Below, piece by piece: positions 48,716 through 60,675 of a stretch of 64,000 bases of DNA (position 1 is its first letter; each line of letters begins with the position of its first letter). The DNA comes from Alnus glutinosa (Eukaryota; Streptophyta; Magnoliopsida; Fagales; Betulaceae), in assembly GCF_958979055.1 (NCBI RefSeq), contig NC_084892.1:1306001-1370000 (forward strand), written 5' to 3'. A program made the position numbers and the translations under genes. Under the pieces are notes generated by a model. That model was not told where the DNA came from, did no database searches, and saw only the letters and a list, made by a program, of their open reading frames with translations.

Positions 48716-48764
48716 TTCTCATGTAGACCGTTTCATATGATCACCAAAGAGTTCGTTAATTGCC

Positions 48765-51633
48765 ATGGAAAAGCACTACTTCTTTCTCTATCTTTCTCTC
48801 TTGCTTGGTTTCCCCTTGCTGCATGGATACTCTGCCTATGCTAAAGGAACCGCTGATGGGTCCGAGCAATGGGGATATGTTGAAGTTCGACCCAGTAAAT
48901 AACTCTTTATTAATCTTCTAGCCATGCACCTCCTTTTTGCTTCCTCTCTTTCACATCTTTGTTGTTAACCTTTTCATAGAAATGTCTGTGCTGTGTAGAG
49001 GCTCACATGTTCTGGTGGCTTTATAGAAGTCCACATAGAGTTGAGGATCCATCCACTCCATGGCCAACACTTCTCTGGCTCCAAGGAGGCCCTGTGAGTG
49101 CCTAGATTTACAACACTTCTCTGGCTCCATATAGAGTTTAATCTGATTCAGATTCTCTGTATTATAACATAGGGTGGCTCTGGAGTTGCATTCGGAAATT
49201 TCTTAGAAATTGGTCCACTGGACGGGAATTTGAAGCCCCGGAAATCAACTTGGCTCCTAAAAGCAGATCTCTTATTTGTGGTACAATTGTCTGCACTGCC
49301 TTATATATATATAACAATCTTGTCTTCTTAATCCTTTTTATCCTAAGCTGTTTGTTTTCTATGGACAATATAGGATAGCCCAGTGGCAACAGGCTTTAGT
49401 TATGTGGAGAATAAGTCTTTGGTGGTTAAGACTGACAAAGAGGCAGCAACAGATTTAACTACCCTGTTGAAGAAGCTCTTTAATGGAAATGAAAACCTCC
49501 AAAAAAGTCCCTTGTACATTTTTGCCGAATCATATGGTGGAAAATTTGCTGTCACTCTAGCAGTATCAGCTCTAAAAGCAATTGAGGCAGGAAAATTGAA
49601 GCTACAACTTGGAGGTAACAAGAGGAAATTCTTCCGACCCAGTTTAATGAACTGACATCTGTCCTTAAAATTCGTGCATTTTTAACCGAAACCAGAAGTT
49701 TATGCCTAATCTTGGGCTTTCATTTTGTGCATAAATATAGGGGTTGCATTGGGAGATAGCTGGATTTCTCCTGAAGATTTTGTGGTATGTAATTCCTGCT
49801 AGAGGCAACCCATTTGCATGGTAATCTTTTTGTATTATATGAACAATATTTCGGTTGGTAGTGATTAGAACTTATGAACTGAATTATAGTTCTCATGGGG
49901 ATCTCTTCTGAAAGACCTGTCACGAATTGACGGCAGAACATTGAACAGCTCAAACAGGTTTGAAAACTCTGCCTATTAAACTATAATAATAATTCTGAAC
50001 TTCCCACTAATTTAACATTAGTTCATAATTTGCAAACACAGTTTAGCTCTAAAGATTCAGCAGCAGCTGGCAGAAGGTAACTATAAAAATGCAACATCAA
50101 CACTGAATCAGCTCGAGGACTTTATTCTAAATCACAGTAACAACGTGGTACCTCTCTGTTTCTGTCTCTGTCTCTCTCTGTCTCATCTCGCAGAATATAA
50201 TTGATTCATGGGATTGGAATTGCAGGATTTCTATAACTTCCTGCTGGACTCTCGCAATGACCCTGTTGTTGGGAGAAGGGGATCCAACGGAAAAGCACCG
50301 ATAGACAAGTACTCGGGATATCTATCCACCAAAAAACATTCACCAGCTACAGAACGTGATCTTCCTAGCTTGATGAATGGGCGAATTAAAAAGAAGCTAA
50401 AGATCATTCCCAAGAACGTAAAGTAAGTTCCTGCTGAAAACTATAGGAATGGAACTTTAAGCAGATAAAAAATTATTTAATTATTTAAAATTAGAGGCAA
50501 ACGGCGAATACAAGGTTTGAAACCTTTGTTAGGATATTATATTAAATCACCGCATGTGGGCTCAAATTCTTCCTGGAAATGGGAGATAAATGACGGAAAC
50601 AAAGTTCGAACTCATAATTTTTGCATTAATACCGTGTTAAGCTAATAGAAATGGATCAATGTTAAAGATTGTTCTGCAATTACTTCTTGTAGATGGGGTG
50701 GACAGTCCCGCTTGGTTTTTCCAGCCATGACTGGTGATTACATGAAACCCAGAATCAAAGAGGTAATAACAAATGTCTGTGTCTACTTAAGTTTGCTTGT
50801 TTTCTCTTCTTCCATTTTCTTACAGACCAATTCCATAGAAACTTCATTTTCACTCCTTAAGAGCTTTTAGAACTGATTTGTCTTTTTTCCCACGGTAGCT
50901 CATATTTACAGTGTCGTCCAGGTTGACTATCTCCTAGCCAAAGGCATAAAAGTGACCATTTACAATGGACAGGTAAAAAAAATTCCATAACAGGGCAGAA
51001 CAGAGAAACATATATATTGACTGCATTTTCTTTTACCATCCTCTGAAACTCAAACGGCTTTATTGTCTATATATAACAGCTTGATCTCATATGCTCAACC
51101 AAAGGAGCAGAAGCATGGGTCGACAAGCTCAAGTAAGAGTAATAAATTTCAATTTGAGGTCCAAAAAATTTAAGTTAATAGAAAATAGTGAAATTAATTA
51201 TTAAACTACTACTTAAATTTTTCAAAAGTTTAAGTTAATAAATTTAATTATTTAATTAATATTTTAACTGAATTATTATTTTTTATGCTCAATTCAGGTG
51301 GGATGGCTTGAGAAATTTTTTGAACTTGGAACGCACTCCTTTATATTGTGGAAGAGATAATACAACTACAAAAGGGTTTGTAAAGTCTTACAAAAACCTG
51401 GTTTTCTACTGGATTCTTGGGGCTGGCCACTTTGTAAGTATCCATCCATCCATCCATCTTCAATAGATTCATCGCTTGTGGGTTCATTAATCAACATTTT
51501 AATGATGAAAAAAAAAATATTGATTTAATTATTTAATTAATATTTTAATACGCATTTTCAGGTTCCAGTTGATCAGCCTTGTGTTTCGCTAGAGATGGTG
51601 GCCACGATCACTAGGTCTCCGAATCATTCTTAA
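48765..51633 (+). CDS. SCPL51: Serine carboxypeptidase-like protein, SCPL51-type, 13 exons
   Basis: Exons: 48765-48894, 48999-49093, 49173-49280, 49374-49614, 49741-49784, 49890-49957, 50042-50147, 50226-50422, 50693-50762, 50922-50972, 51080-51132, 51298-51433, 51562-51633. All introns are GT-AG and in phase, giving 456 residues with no break. The N-terminus is a hydrophobic signal peptide (FFLYLSLLLGFPLLHG). Family landmarks run in order: VRPKAHMFWWLYRSP, LWLQGGPGGSG, the active-site serine Ser164 in FAESYGGKFA, GDSWISPEDFVFSWG, KWGGQS, Asp372 in YNGQLDLICST and His432 in WILGAGHFVPVDQP. The S10 triad is therefore complete. Enzymes of this clade are secreted or vacuolar; whether this one is a peptidase or an acyltransferase cannot be read from sequence. 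Confidence 0.95.
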
Positions 51634-54600
51634 GAATACAATAATGGCAGAAATATGGGAAGGGAAGAGGAAGAAGAAGATTGCTTTGTCAAGCAGCAAC
51701 CATGAAGCTGTAATTTTTGAAATGTTTATCTCTTCCTAAAGAAAATTAAATTATTTTTTGATTGTAACAGATGAGCTGGTGGTTTGAAGTTGACCAACTC
51801 TTTTTTTCACTATTATATGAAGGAAGGTTCCATGAAGAAGCAATTTGTCAAATTACACCGGTTCTTTATATTGGATTTTCAACGGCAAGGATGATTGGAA
51901 GTGTGCAATTAAAAAAGAGAATAAAAAATAAAAAATAAAAAAAAAAGTAAAGGAAGAAAGAAAAATAAAATAAAAATAAAAATAATCTTTTTGATAAGGC
52001 TCAGGCAGGGGCCAAGGTAGCTAGGTCAACTAAGGTTGATTAAGCTACATCCTGCAAAGTATAGTGCTTGTGACTAGTTACAAGAATAATTGTATTTATA
52101 TTTATATTTTATAATGATGACGTGATAATTCTAATTAATTTTGAATATGTTTTTTTTAATAATGATTAATCTGAGGTTTGATTTGAGACGGATTGAGAGT
52201 TACGCAATAAAAATATGCTTTCTAACATTACTCTATAAAAAAAAATCTAAGAAATTGAATGACACCTCGGTATCATGTGCTATGATTTGTTTTTTGTGTC
52301 TTATTATTATGAGTAACGTGTTCCAATTCTAACGGATCTAATTCCAAGCGTTGAATTCAATCCAAACCAAATCTTTGCGAATAATATTGTATATTTGGAA
52401 TGGAGAGAGAGAGAGAGAGGGGAATGTGGACAAAATTTGAAGGGATTTGCGTACAATGCATCATCAATATTTTTTTTTGTTCTTTCTTTTTTAATATCCT
52501 TAAATTGGGGGGATTTGTGGGGACAGAATTCTAAGTTTAATGTTTTTTTTTGTACTTCTCCTTTCATTTTTATCAAATAATCATAGTTATTAACAAATCA
52601 AGCAAACTCTTAGCACTTATTGTATTGATAATTGTTACTCTACTCATATATATAGTGCAAACCTCATTTCCAAGAGTGGGGTGGTTGTTTACCCAAGTAT
52701 ACCTGAAAGACAACTAATTGAACCCCCAACCAACCTAATGTTATTGAACCATTTCTAAAAGCAAGCAGTTGGTGATGGTTCCTGTCTTCTTCTTCTTCTT
52801 CTAGGCGATTCTAGTAATAAAATTGTGACAAATCAGAAAGTTAGTCTCATATTGGGTGCATGGATTGTTTTTGTATTGAGTATGTGTATTATAAAATATT
52901 GCATAAGTGTTAAATCTCACATTAATTTCTGATAACTTGACTTGTCTCTTTTCATATGTGACTAGCGCTTTTCATGATCTTAACAAAACTTTGATAGAAT
53001 GAATATTTCTTTGTTATAAGATTGTACAAAAATTCAATCCCCTCTTCAAAAACATTAATGAAAAGGGCTTAAAAATAAAAGGCTAATAATAGAAAAAAGA
53101 TACTTCATTGGAAGAGTTCAAAAGTCATGTAAACCTAACAAAGTCCTAGTTCTCTCAACCTGAACTTTAGATTAGGTCTCAGTTCTTACCATGTAAACCT
53201 AACAAGGTCTCAAGTCTCAACCGTTACCATTTTAGACTTATCTAGTTTTACAATAGTTTGTTTTTTTCTTTAAGCAAACCTAACAAGGCTTGTACTTTTT
53301 GTTTCTATCTTTAGGATTACTAGATAGAATTTAGTGGTACAAGCAATCTATCTATCCCTATCAGAAATCTTAACCTCAAAAGCTTAGATTTTTGGACTCA
53401 ACTATGTTGTATTGACCACTAACCACTCGCACTATAACATTTTTTCAATATACGACTCAATCTTTTTACCCATATATATACTAGAATAGAATCCTCTCAA
53501 TTTCAAATGAAATGAATGCTATTTATTTTATGGTCAAAATTTAAAGTTAATACATTTAATGGTGTACATGATTTTCTATTATTTAATTTTTTTAAAAAAC
53601 GTGTCAATATTGACTTCATATACATCGTTAAATGTAAAAACTTTAAATTTTGACATTTCATTTAAAATAGATAATATCGTGGAGATTATCCTATTCCATA
53701 CATACTCGAGAAAAAGAAACAAAAATGAACATATCAATAAGTGCCATTAAGCTCACGTTTCCCTTCAAAAAAAAAAAAAAAAAAAAATGAATTATCAAGC
53801 AAATATGTGCAGGACTATTTGGGCTAGCCCAAGCAGGCAAGCAAATATTGATTACTCTAATAAAACAAACCTAATTAACGAAGAGAAGCCCAAACCTAAA
53901 AACTTTTGCATCACATCCATGATCCACATCCACGATAAATCAACTTTAATACTACTGGTCAAGAAGCTCCCAATTACCAGATGGAACAAATTGAAAGCAG
54001 TAAAAAGGTCGGACTTCTAATTAAAAAAAATCAGGACAAAGTTTTCTTAAACTAGGTAATAGAAAATTATTTCAATACAGTTTATTAAATTAAGATAAGT
54101 GCATGTGCATGTAATTTTTAAATGTATTTTTAATATAATTTAATATTTGTTATTAGATTAGGGTTTGTTTCGGTTTTCGATTTAAAAAAGTGTGAGTTAA
54201 AAATAGCGTTTGGCAAAATCACAATTTGACTTTTAAAATCACATTTTAACCTTTAAAATTTTGTGTTTTTAAAAAAACATCACATTGTCTGCGATTTGAA
54301 AAAGCAGATTATGTGTTTTTAAATCGTAATTTTTAAAAACTCAATTTCTAAACGATTCATTTTTTACGATTTGGTTTAAAATCGTATTTTTTTGTTTACG
54401 AAATCGTAATATGAAACTCTGAAGAGATTGTTGAGAATCATGTGAGAATTTAAAAATGCATGCAAAAATAATTTACTCAAAAGATAAATATTAATTTAAT
54501 ACATCGAATTGAATCTTATAAAAAAAGAAGAAGTTTCAATCAAATTTGGTCCGGATCTCGGATCTAACACCCTCGAAACCATCCATACACCCGACCCGAA

Positions 54601-54779
54601 AATCCATTTCCTTTATTTTATTTACTTTAAAATTGTTGAATCTTCTACATGATTTACTTGTAGCGACGGAAAACGCGTAGCGAGACCCAGAAATCTCCAG
54701 TCCGAGGAAAAAGATTAAAGAGATTGTTGTATTGTTCGGAGTTCGTCCACTTAATTGGCGATCGAAGCCTCTCCTCGCG
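51634..54779. other. Intergenic between SCPL and VPS37
   Basis: No gene is supported. It contains A-rich and T-rich runs (51915-51990, 53768-53787), a (GA)n tract near 52405 and the AT-rich dispersed repeat at 54175-54420. The 5' leader of VPS37 probably starts within the last ~150 bases. The antisense frame over 54536-54787 has no family match. Confidence 0.55.
54175..54420. repeat. AT-rich dispersed repeat, copy upstream of VPS37
   Basis: Blocks GCGTTTGGCAAAATCAC, CCTTTAAAATTTTGTGTTT, ACGATTTGGTTTAAAATCG and TTTGTTTACGAAATCG occur in the same order as blocks at 46720-46920 and partly at 39100-39245 and 22860-23160. No open frame; probably an old non-autonomous DNA element. Confidence 0.5.
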
Positions 54780-57700
54780 ATGTTCAAGTTTTGGTATTGC
54801 CGTCTCTGATTTTCCTTTTATTTCTTTTTCTTTTTGGTTTCGCTTAAATTAGGGTTTTCTTGAATCATCGAGAAATTCATTTATTTTTCACTTCTTTTAA
54901 TCAAATTTGTTTAATTTCGATGCTCTGAAGCTTTTACTTTGGGACTTATCTTTTAGATTTCTGATAATCTGAGCTCGCGCATGTTATTTATGTTACTGAA
55001 TTTTGAATATCAAGGTTTATAGACGGTTTCGGGTTTGCAATTTGTGTTGTAATTAGAGAAGCTAGTTGAAATGACTAGAATTTTGTTGATTATCAAGCTT
55101 TATTTTTAGAATCTATTTTTTCAGCGAATTACTGAAAGTTGTTGTGGTGAATGATCGCCGATGCGGCGAAGTTAGAAAATGAATGGAAATTAAAAGATAT
55201 GTATCTTTGTTGTATTTGGCATATGATAAACGATATAGAACCCTTAATTTAGTTTGAATGTGTTTTTTAAATACTATAGTTGATGTCTCGATATGGTAAA
55301 TTTTTTCTTCTCACCTTTTGGGTTGATTCTTGTAAAAATAGATAAAATTGAAACAATCTTTTTCTGGGCATTGTTAACATGCTGTAATGTACAAAGTTGT
55401 CTTGTACTTGGTAGTATAAGAAAATGGGTATCCAAAATGCCATGGAGATTTAGAAGAAATCAGAGCAATGTGGTATAAGAAGAAGACGATGCAGCATTGA
55501 AATAATGGGTCTTACTGCTTTTTATTTGTGTCTATTTTTTGAATTTTGTGGAGATAAGAAAGGGATCATACTTCATTGGGTTTTCTTCTTCTTGCTCTGG
55601 AAATATTTATATGTATATATATTCTGCTTCCGTGTAACTAGAATAAAGCTTGTTTCTTTTCTTTTGTACCTTTTCAATAGCTGTATGCAATCCATTGAAA
55701 GGTTAGACAATCTCTACCTGCAGGGGATCTCAGGAGCAACAGTCTCAGCCACGTCCACAGGATGGTTCTCCGCAGTCCTGGTATCCTCCTTCTGTACTTA
55801 GCTCACCAAGTTCTTCTCGTCCAGGAACACCGGGTAGCACCTCTTCTAGCAGCTTCAGTTCACATAGGCCTACAGACCGGCCGCAGTCGCCATCACATGT
55901 TTCACCTGCCGAAGCGGCAGGTATAATTGCTGTTCTGAAGGACAAAAGGTTGGTTCCTGGTACTGGAAGATTCCATTTTATTCGTACATTTATTTTATGT
56001 TCCAATTTGATTGATTGATTTTTTTTTTTTTTTTGTTCTCTTTGGAAGATGGCGACTTTTGGAACATATGAAGGATATTGTTAAAATCTATATTGCTCAG
56101 ATTGCTATATGTTTATTGATTCTCATGCAATTTGAATAAGGGGAATCTCGTTAGGACTACATCTTTGGTTTGTCGAGCATCACAACATGTCAACACATGG
56201 AAATTTCATATACATGTAGAGTTTAGGATTCTACAATCAAGTGCTGATAGATCCCTCTCCTTGTAATTTTTCATTTTCTAATAATAAATGAATTTTCCAC
56301 AGAGATTTTGTAATAGAAGTCATAGATTTGTATATTATCAGAGTCTAAAGATCATGGAAAAGGATTGTAAAGTTGGCCTATAGTAATATCTCTTATTTAG
56401 TATCATTATAAGAGTCTAAAGATTGTGGAAGCAGAATGTAACGGTGTCCCGTAGTTATGTCACTTACACAGTATCATTTGCGTGTTGGGTTTATAAATTG
56501 CCTTTCTCTGCATATTGCATGTGTTTGTTTGAGGTTTTATTCCAATACATTGTTTTTGTGTTAATTATCTTTTAGCCAAATAGTAAGCTTGTTGTTAGAT
56601 ATTCCGTTTTTGTTAGCAACTGAAAATATAAATCAATTCTCAGAAAATTGTTAATTTGCTGATTTATTATTATTATACTTTTGAAGCACATGTTCGGAGT
56701 GCAATTATTTGATGCATTTCTTTCTTAGTCACTTTAGTAGTTCAAATAAAGATAACTAAAGTCTAAATCATCCAAATTATATTGTAATATTTCTAATTCC
56801 ACTTCTATAGTTTCTAATATTTTCTTGTTTTCTTGATAAATTTGTTTAGTGTTGAGGAATTAAGGAAGCTTTTATCTGACAAGGATGCATATCATCAATT
56901 TTTACTTTCACTTGATCAAGTGAAGATTCAAAACAATGTAAGTTGTGGGTTATGATCTCTCTGATCTGACAAACATACATAGATTTAAAATTTTTGCATG
57001 TTGCTCCCTTTAATCTCACATGTTTTCTCCAATTTAGGCTTTATTTGTTTCGATGTAAAACATTTTCAGTATTTTGGGCATTTGGTTACACTTGAAAAAC
57101 TTGGTCAACTGTTAAACATCCATTTTTCATTAAATGTGTTTTTTTTTTTCCTGACATGCACCCCCTTCCCAATGGCGCAAACACTGTTCTCCCCTTATCC
57201 ACTGTTCCCCCCTTATCCACTGTTCCACCACTGACTAGTGACTACCCCATCGGTGTCAACTACGGTGTTGTCACCGACAACTTCCTACCATCTTCCCAAG
57301 TTGCCACCTTCCTCAAAACCCAAACCACCATCTCCCACCACCTTAATGAGTCTTTGAAATTGCCATAGTTTAACAATGGCCATAACAAGAGATGTGCCCT
57401 TCTGGAGATTAAGGAAAACTGGTAATCCTTGCGCATCCTACCCTAAGCGTGTAAAGGATAATAGGGGTTTATCCAGATAACTGCTGTGCCTTGATGAAAC
57501 CTACCAATGCTCATGAGCAACAGTGACTTACTGGAATGGATTCTTTTGTAAGGATATCCAGTGCATGATGGTATCTTGTTTGCTTGTGATTCTACTGCCA
57601 TGGTCTACTAAAGACTTATATGCTCCAGGCTCACTTCAGATCTAAATGAAAGAAAAAGAATGCATAACTCATGGAATTATGGATACCTAGGACCAAAATA

Positions 57701-58933
57701 TTACCTGCTTAGTACTTATCAGGAAAAAAAAAAAAAAAAAAATTTACCTGCATTGAGGTCTTCTTGCTCCCGAAATGACTTTTTTAGGTTATATTTAGTT
57801 GGGGCATCAGATACAAGAAATATTAGGTTTTCACTTTGAAATCACTACCATAACCCCTATGGGAGAAGATCTTGTTTTTTTTTTTTGTTTGAAGTTTTGC
57901 TTATTAGATAAGAATGTCATAAAGCAACTTACAAATGTACCCTAAGTGGGAATAATTGATTGTAGTCATGGCTGACATGATGACATAATTGCGGTATTAA
58001 TTTATGGTGTAATATGTAATAGATTCTCATGATTACCAAGCCAGCTGAAGTGTAAGAACAAAACACATCCATACGCTGCAAATGAAAGAATTTGTGCACA
58101 TACATGCAGCACATGAAAAAAGATCAGAAAGCGCCATTTACATAATGTTAGAACATGCTTGCTCATGTAGCTTTTATGATACGATGTTGTTGCTGCATTA
58201 TGCAGAGTCATATTGTAGTTCTGTTGTGTCTGATATATGAGATTCATCATATCTTTCTAATATCTTTCCTCCACCTTTTATGGCTCATCAGCTAAGAGAT
58301 GAACTACGCAAGGAAACTCTACAGCTTGCCAGTGAGTGTGCTTGTCCCTTTCCCTCCAACAATTTATCTACTTTTTCAATATGTTATAGGTGGGAGAGAT
58401 TAAATATTACCATCTTCTTTATCAGGGGAGAACTTGGAGAATGAACCACGGATTATGGAGCTTAGAAATCAGGTGAGTTTATAACCTCATCTGTCAATTA
58501 TAGTTTGACATTGGGAAACTGATTGAAGAACTTTCTCCTCTTGATTTTATATTACAGTGCAGAATAATTCGGACAACAGAGTTAGCTGCTGCTCAGGAGA
58601 AACTTAATGAACTCGAGAGACAGAAGGAAGAGAGTTTGAAATTCTATTCCCCAGCATCCCTTCTCCAAAGGCTCCAAGGTATTCAACTATAATAAAAGCT
58701 TGAAAATAGGCCAGTGTTGAAAAACACTTGTTACAGATGGAGATGTGTAATACGTGTTTGTTGTTTCAGAGGCGATGAGTAAGACGGAGGAGGAATCTGA
58801 AAACCTGCACAGGCAGCTCTTAGATAGGGAGATTGATGTTGGGTCCTTTGTCCAGAAATACAAGAAGCTCCGTACTACTTACCATAAGCGAGCACTCATC
58901 CACCTTGCAGCCAAAACGTCTTCAACTGGTTGA
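54780..58933 (+). CDS. VPS37-1: VPS37, ESCRT-I subunit, seven exons
   Basis: Exons: 54780-54793, 55724-55948, 56850-56937, 58292-58331, 58426-58472, 58558-58678, 58770-58933. The product is 232 residues, with GT-AG introns and consistent phases. Exon 1 encodes only MFKF plus two bases of a Trp codon. Residues ~6-70 are Pro/Ser/Gln-rich (SQEQQSQPRPQDGSPQSWYP). The Mod(r)/VPS37 domain follows, beginning around HVSPAEAAGIIAVLKDKS, through VEELRKLLSDKDAYHQFLLSLDQVK and the coiled-coil RTTELAAAQEKLNELERQKEE, to TTYHKRALIHLAAKTS. VPS37 joins VPS23 and VPS28 in ESCRT-I, which sorts ubiquitinated membrane proteins into multivesicular bodies. The gene is close to Arabidopsis VPS37-1 and looks intact. 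Intron 3 (56938-58291) carries foreign sequence. Confidence 0.95.
57234..57368 (+). pseudogene. GH17 beta-1,3-glucanase N-terminal fragment in VPS37 intron 3
   Basis: One frame reads TSDYPIGVNYGVVTDNFLPS followed by SQVATFLKTQTTI. This is the conserved start of mature plant glucan endo-1,3-beta-glucosidases (IGVNYG-x-ADNLPPPSQVAAFLK). The match ends after about 35 residues, and no catalytic region follows before the TAG. Just upstream, at 57040-57070, TTATTTGTTTCGATGTAAAACATTTTC resembles the end of the Harbinger-type family seen at 32876 and 45771. A transposon may have carried the fragment in, but no right-hand end was found. Confidence 0.7.
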
Positions 58934-60573
58934 ATGGATATAATAAACACATTAATTGTTGTGTACTTTAATATTGAGGAACACTGCCTTATTCCATTGT
59001 TATAATTCTGTTTTTGTTGTAAGTTCATTCTGTATATCTTTTTGTCATTTCTTATCATATCTAGCCATTAATGTTGTTAATAATTAATATCAACTTTATT
59101 ATTTTTTGTTTGAATAATTGCTGTTTTTAAACTATTACGTCACATCTCTCAATAGGAATAGGATGAGTCCTGACAGTGTGGATGCTTATCTAATTTTGTT
59201 AGAGAATTGGGTGATCCATCTCTGAAGCTTGTGTATTTTTGATATATCGTACGTATATTTTTTGCTATATTATATCATTAGTGCACCAAAAAGCTGTTGA
59301 CTAGGTTGGCAACTCGTCTTGGAAGTTGGATTCGGGTTATGTGAGGCATGAGTATTAGATTATAGGGGTCAATTTGAGTTCAATTTATTTAATTAAACAG
59401 ATTAGATTTTTCAGTTCTAACATGACCTATTTAAATAAGTATTCAATTTGATTTAATCTGCACAATTTGTTTAATTAACAAATTTTTTAATTATTGAGCA
59501 TGAAAATGTCATTGTATACAAAGATATTGGCTTAATAACTCTTAATTATTAAACATGAAATAAAATTACATTATGGAAGTTATATTCGTGACAACTAGGG
59601 AATGAGAGAATGAGGGTAATTTTTTGTCTCAAGACTTTAGGGTTCTAAATTTTTTACAGTAAAAGTAAAAATTGTTTTAATTCATACGTGTTATGCGGGT
59701 CGCCCGTGGGTTAAGCGGGTTGATCCGAAATTTACTTGTTTGTTAATCATGTTTAATCGGATTGATTTGATTTAACCCGAATTCTATTTTACTAAATTTT
59801 AGCCCATTAATTTTAAGCTAAGTTTGTGCGAAAAGTTTTGAATCCTAAATTGCTCGTAACAACAGCTCATAAGTTTTCATATCTTTTTATCCTACTACGG
59901 ACTATCGCTCTTTTGATCATAGGACTGTACTTTACCCGTGACTTAAACAAAATAACATTTGCGTTGACACTTACAAAATATAATTTTGTTATGCACGAAA
60001 TCCACCCAAAAAGTGAATTTTCTGAGCAGAAAATAGGAGTATGTTGAAGCATATCCGTTCATCTATCAATATTCCTAGCGAGCTTCAGCATCCACTTGTA
60101 CCTTTTTTGTTTCAAATGGACGAAAGGAATTAATTACAAACGTTACATCAAAATATTCAAAACCCTCCTAATCAGATAACATGAGAGTTTCTCAAGATTA
60201 GAACATTTGAAGACATTTTGATTTAACATTTAAAAAATGGTCAAGTAAATAGAAAATATTTTCACCTAATTGTATCCAAATTAAGGTTTTTTTTTTTTTC
60301 ATGCACACCAGCTTACGTACACTAGGAGACTAAAGAATAACAATAGGATGATAAAAACAAAAAAGAATATATACAGATCTGCTTACACTAGGAGAATAAA
60401 GAATAAGAATATGATAATAAATAGGAAGAGAATGAGGGAGATCAATAAAGAAGCACCCAGTTACACTCCAAAGCTTTTGATTGCATTTTTATGAAATAGA
60501 AAAAGGAATATATACTTGAATTAACCAAGCTGCAAATATACTTGGTGAAAACGCATGGAACCAAGAGACTTGC
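58934..60573. other. Intergenic between VPS37 and the NLR gene
   Basis: No gene is seen. Repeated GGGTT and AACCC motifs near 59330-59790 resemble the hAT-like segment at 6.3 kb. Two similar 17-bp stretches with ACACTAGGAGA-TAAAGAATA occur near 60318 and 60386. Open frames are short and unremarkable. Confidence 0.5.
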
Positions 60574-60580
60574 TATAAAA
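60574..60580 (+). promoter_or_regulatory. Candidate TATA box of the NLR gene
   Basis: TATAAAA stands 96 bp before the ATG at 60676, a plausible spacing for a core promoter with a leader of about 65 bases. It is the only good match in the upstream 150 bp. Confidence 0.5.
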
Positions 60581-60675
60581 TGCCGGGTCGTTATTTGCTA
60601 TACAAGCCCCCCAAACTCTGATCCCAATTTACCAAATACAACAACCAATAACCTCCTCTCCACCAAGTCAACAAC

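Noticed and set aside
54536-54787. Antisense 83-codon frame over the VPS37 start
   Set aside because: It overlaps the clearly recognised exon 1 and leader of VPS37 on the other strand and shows no domain.
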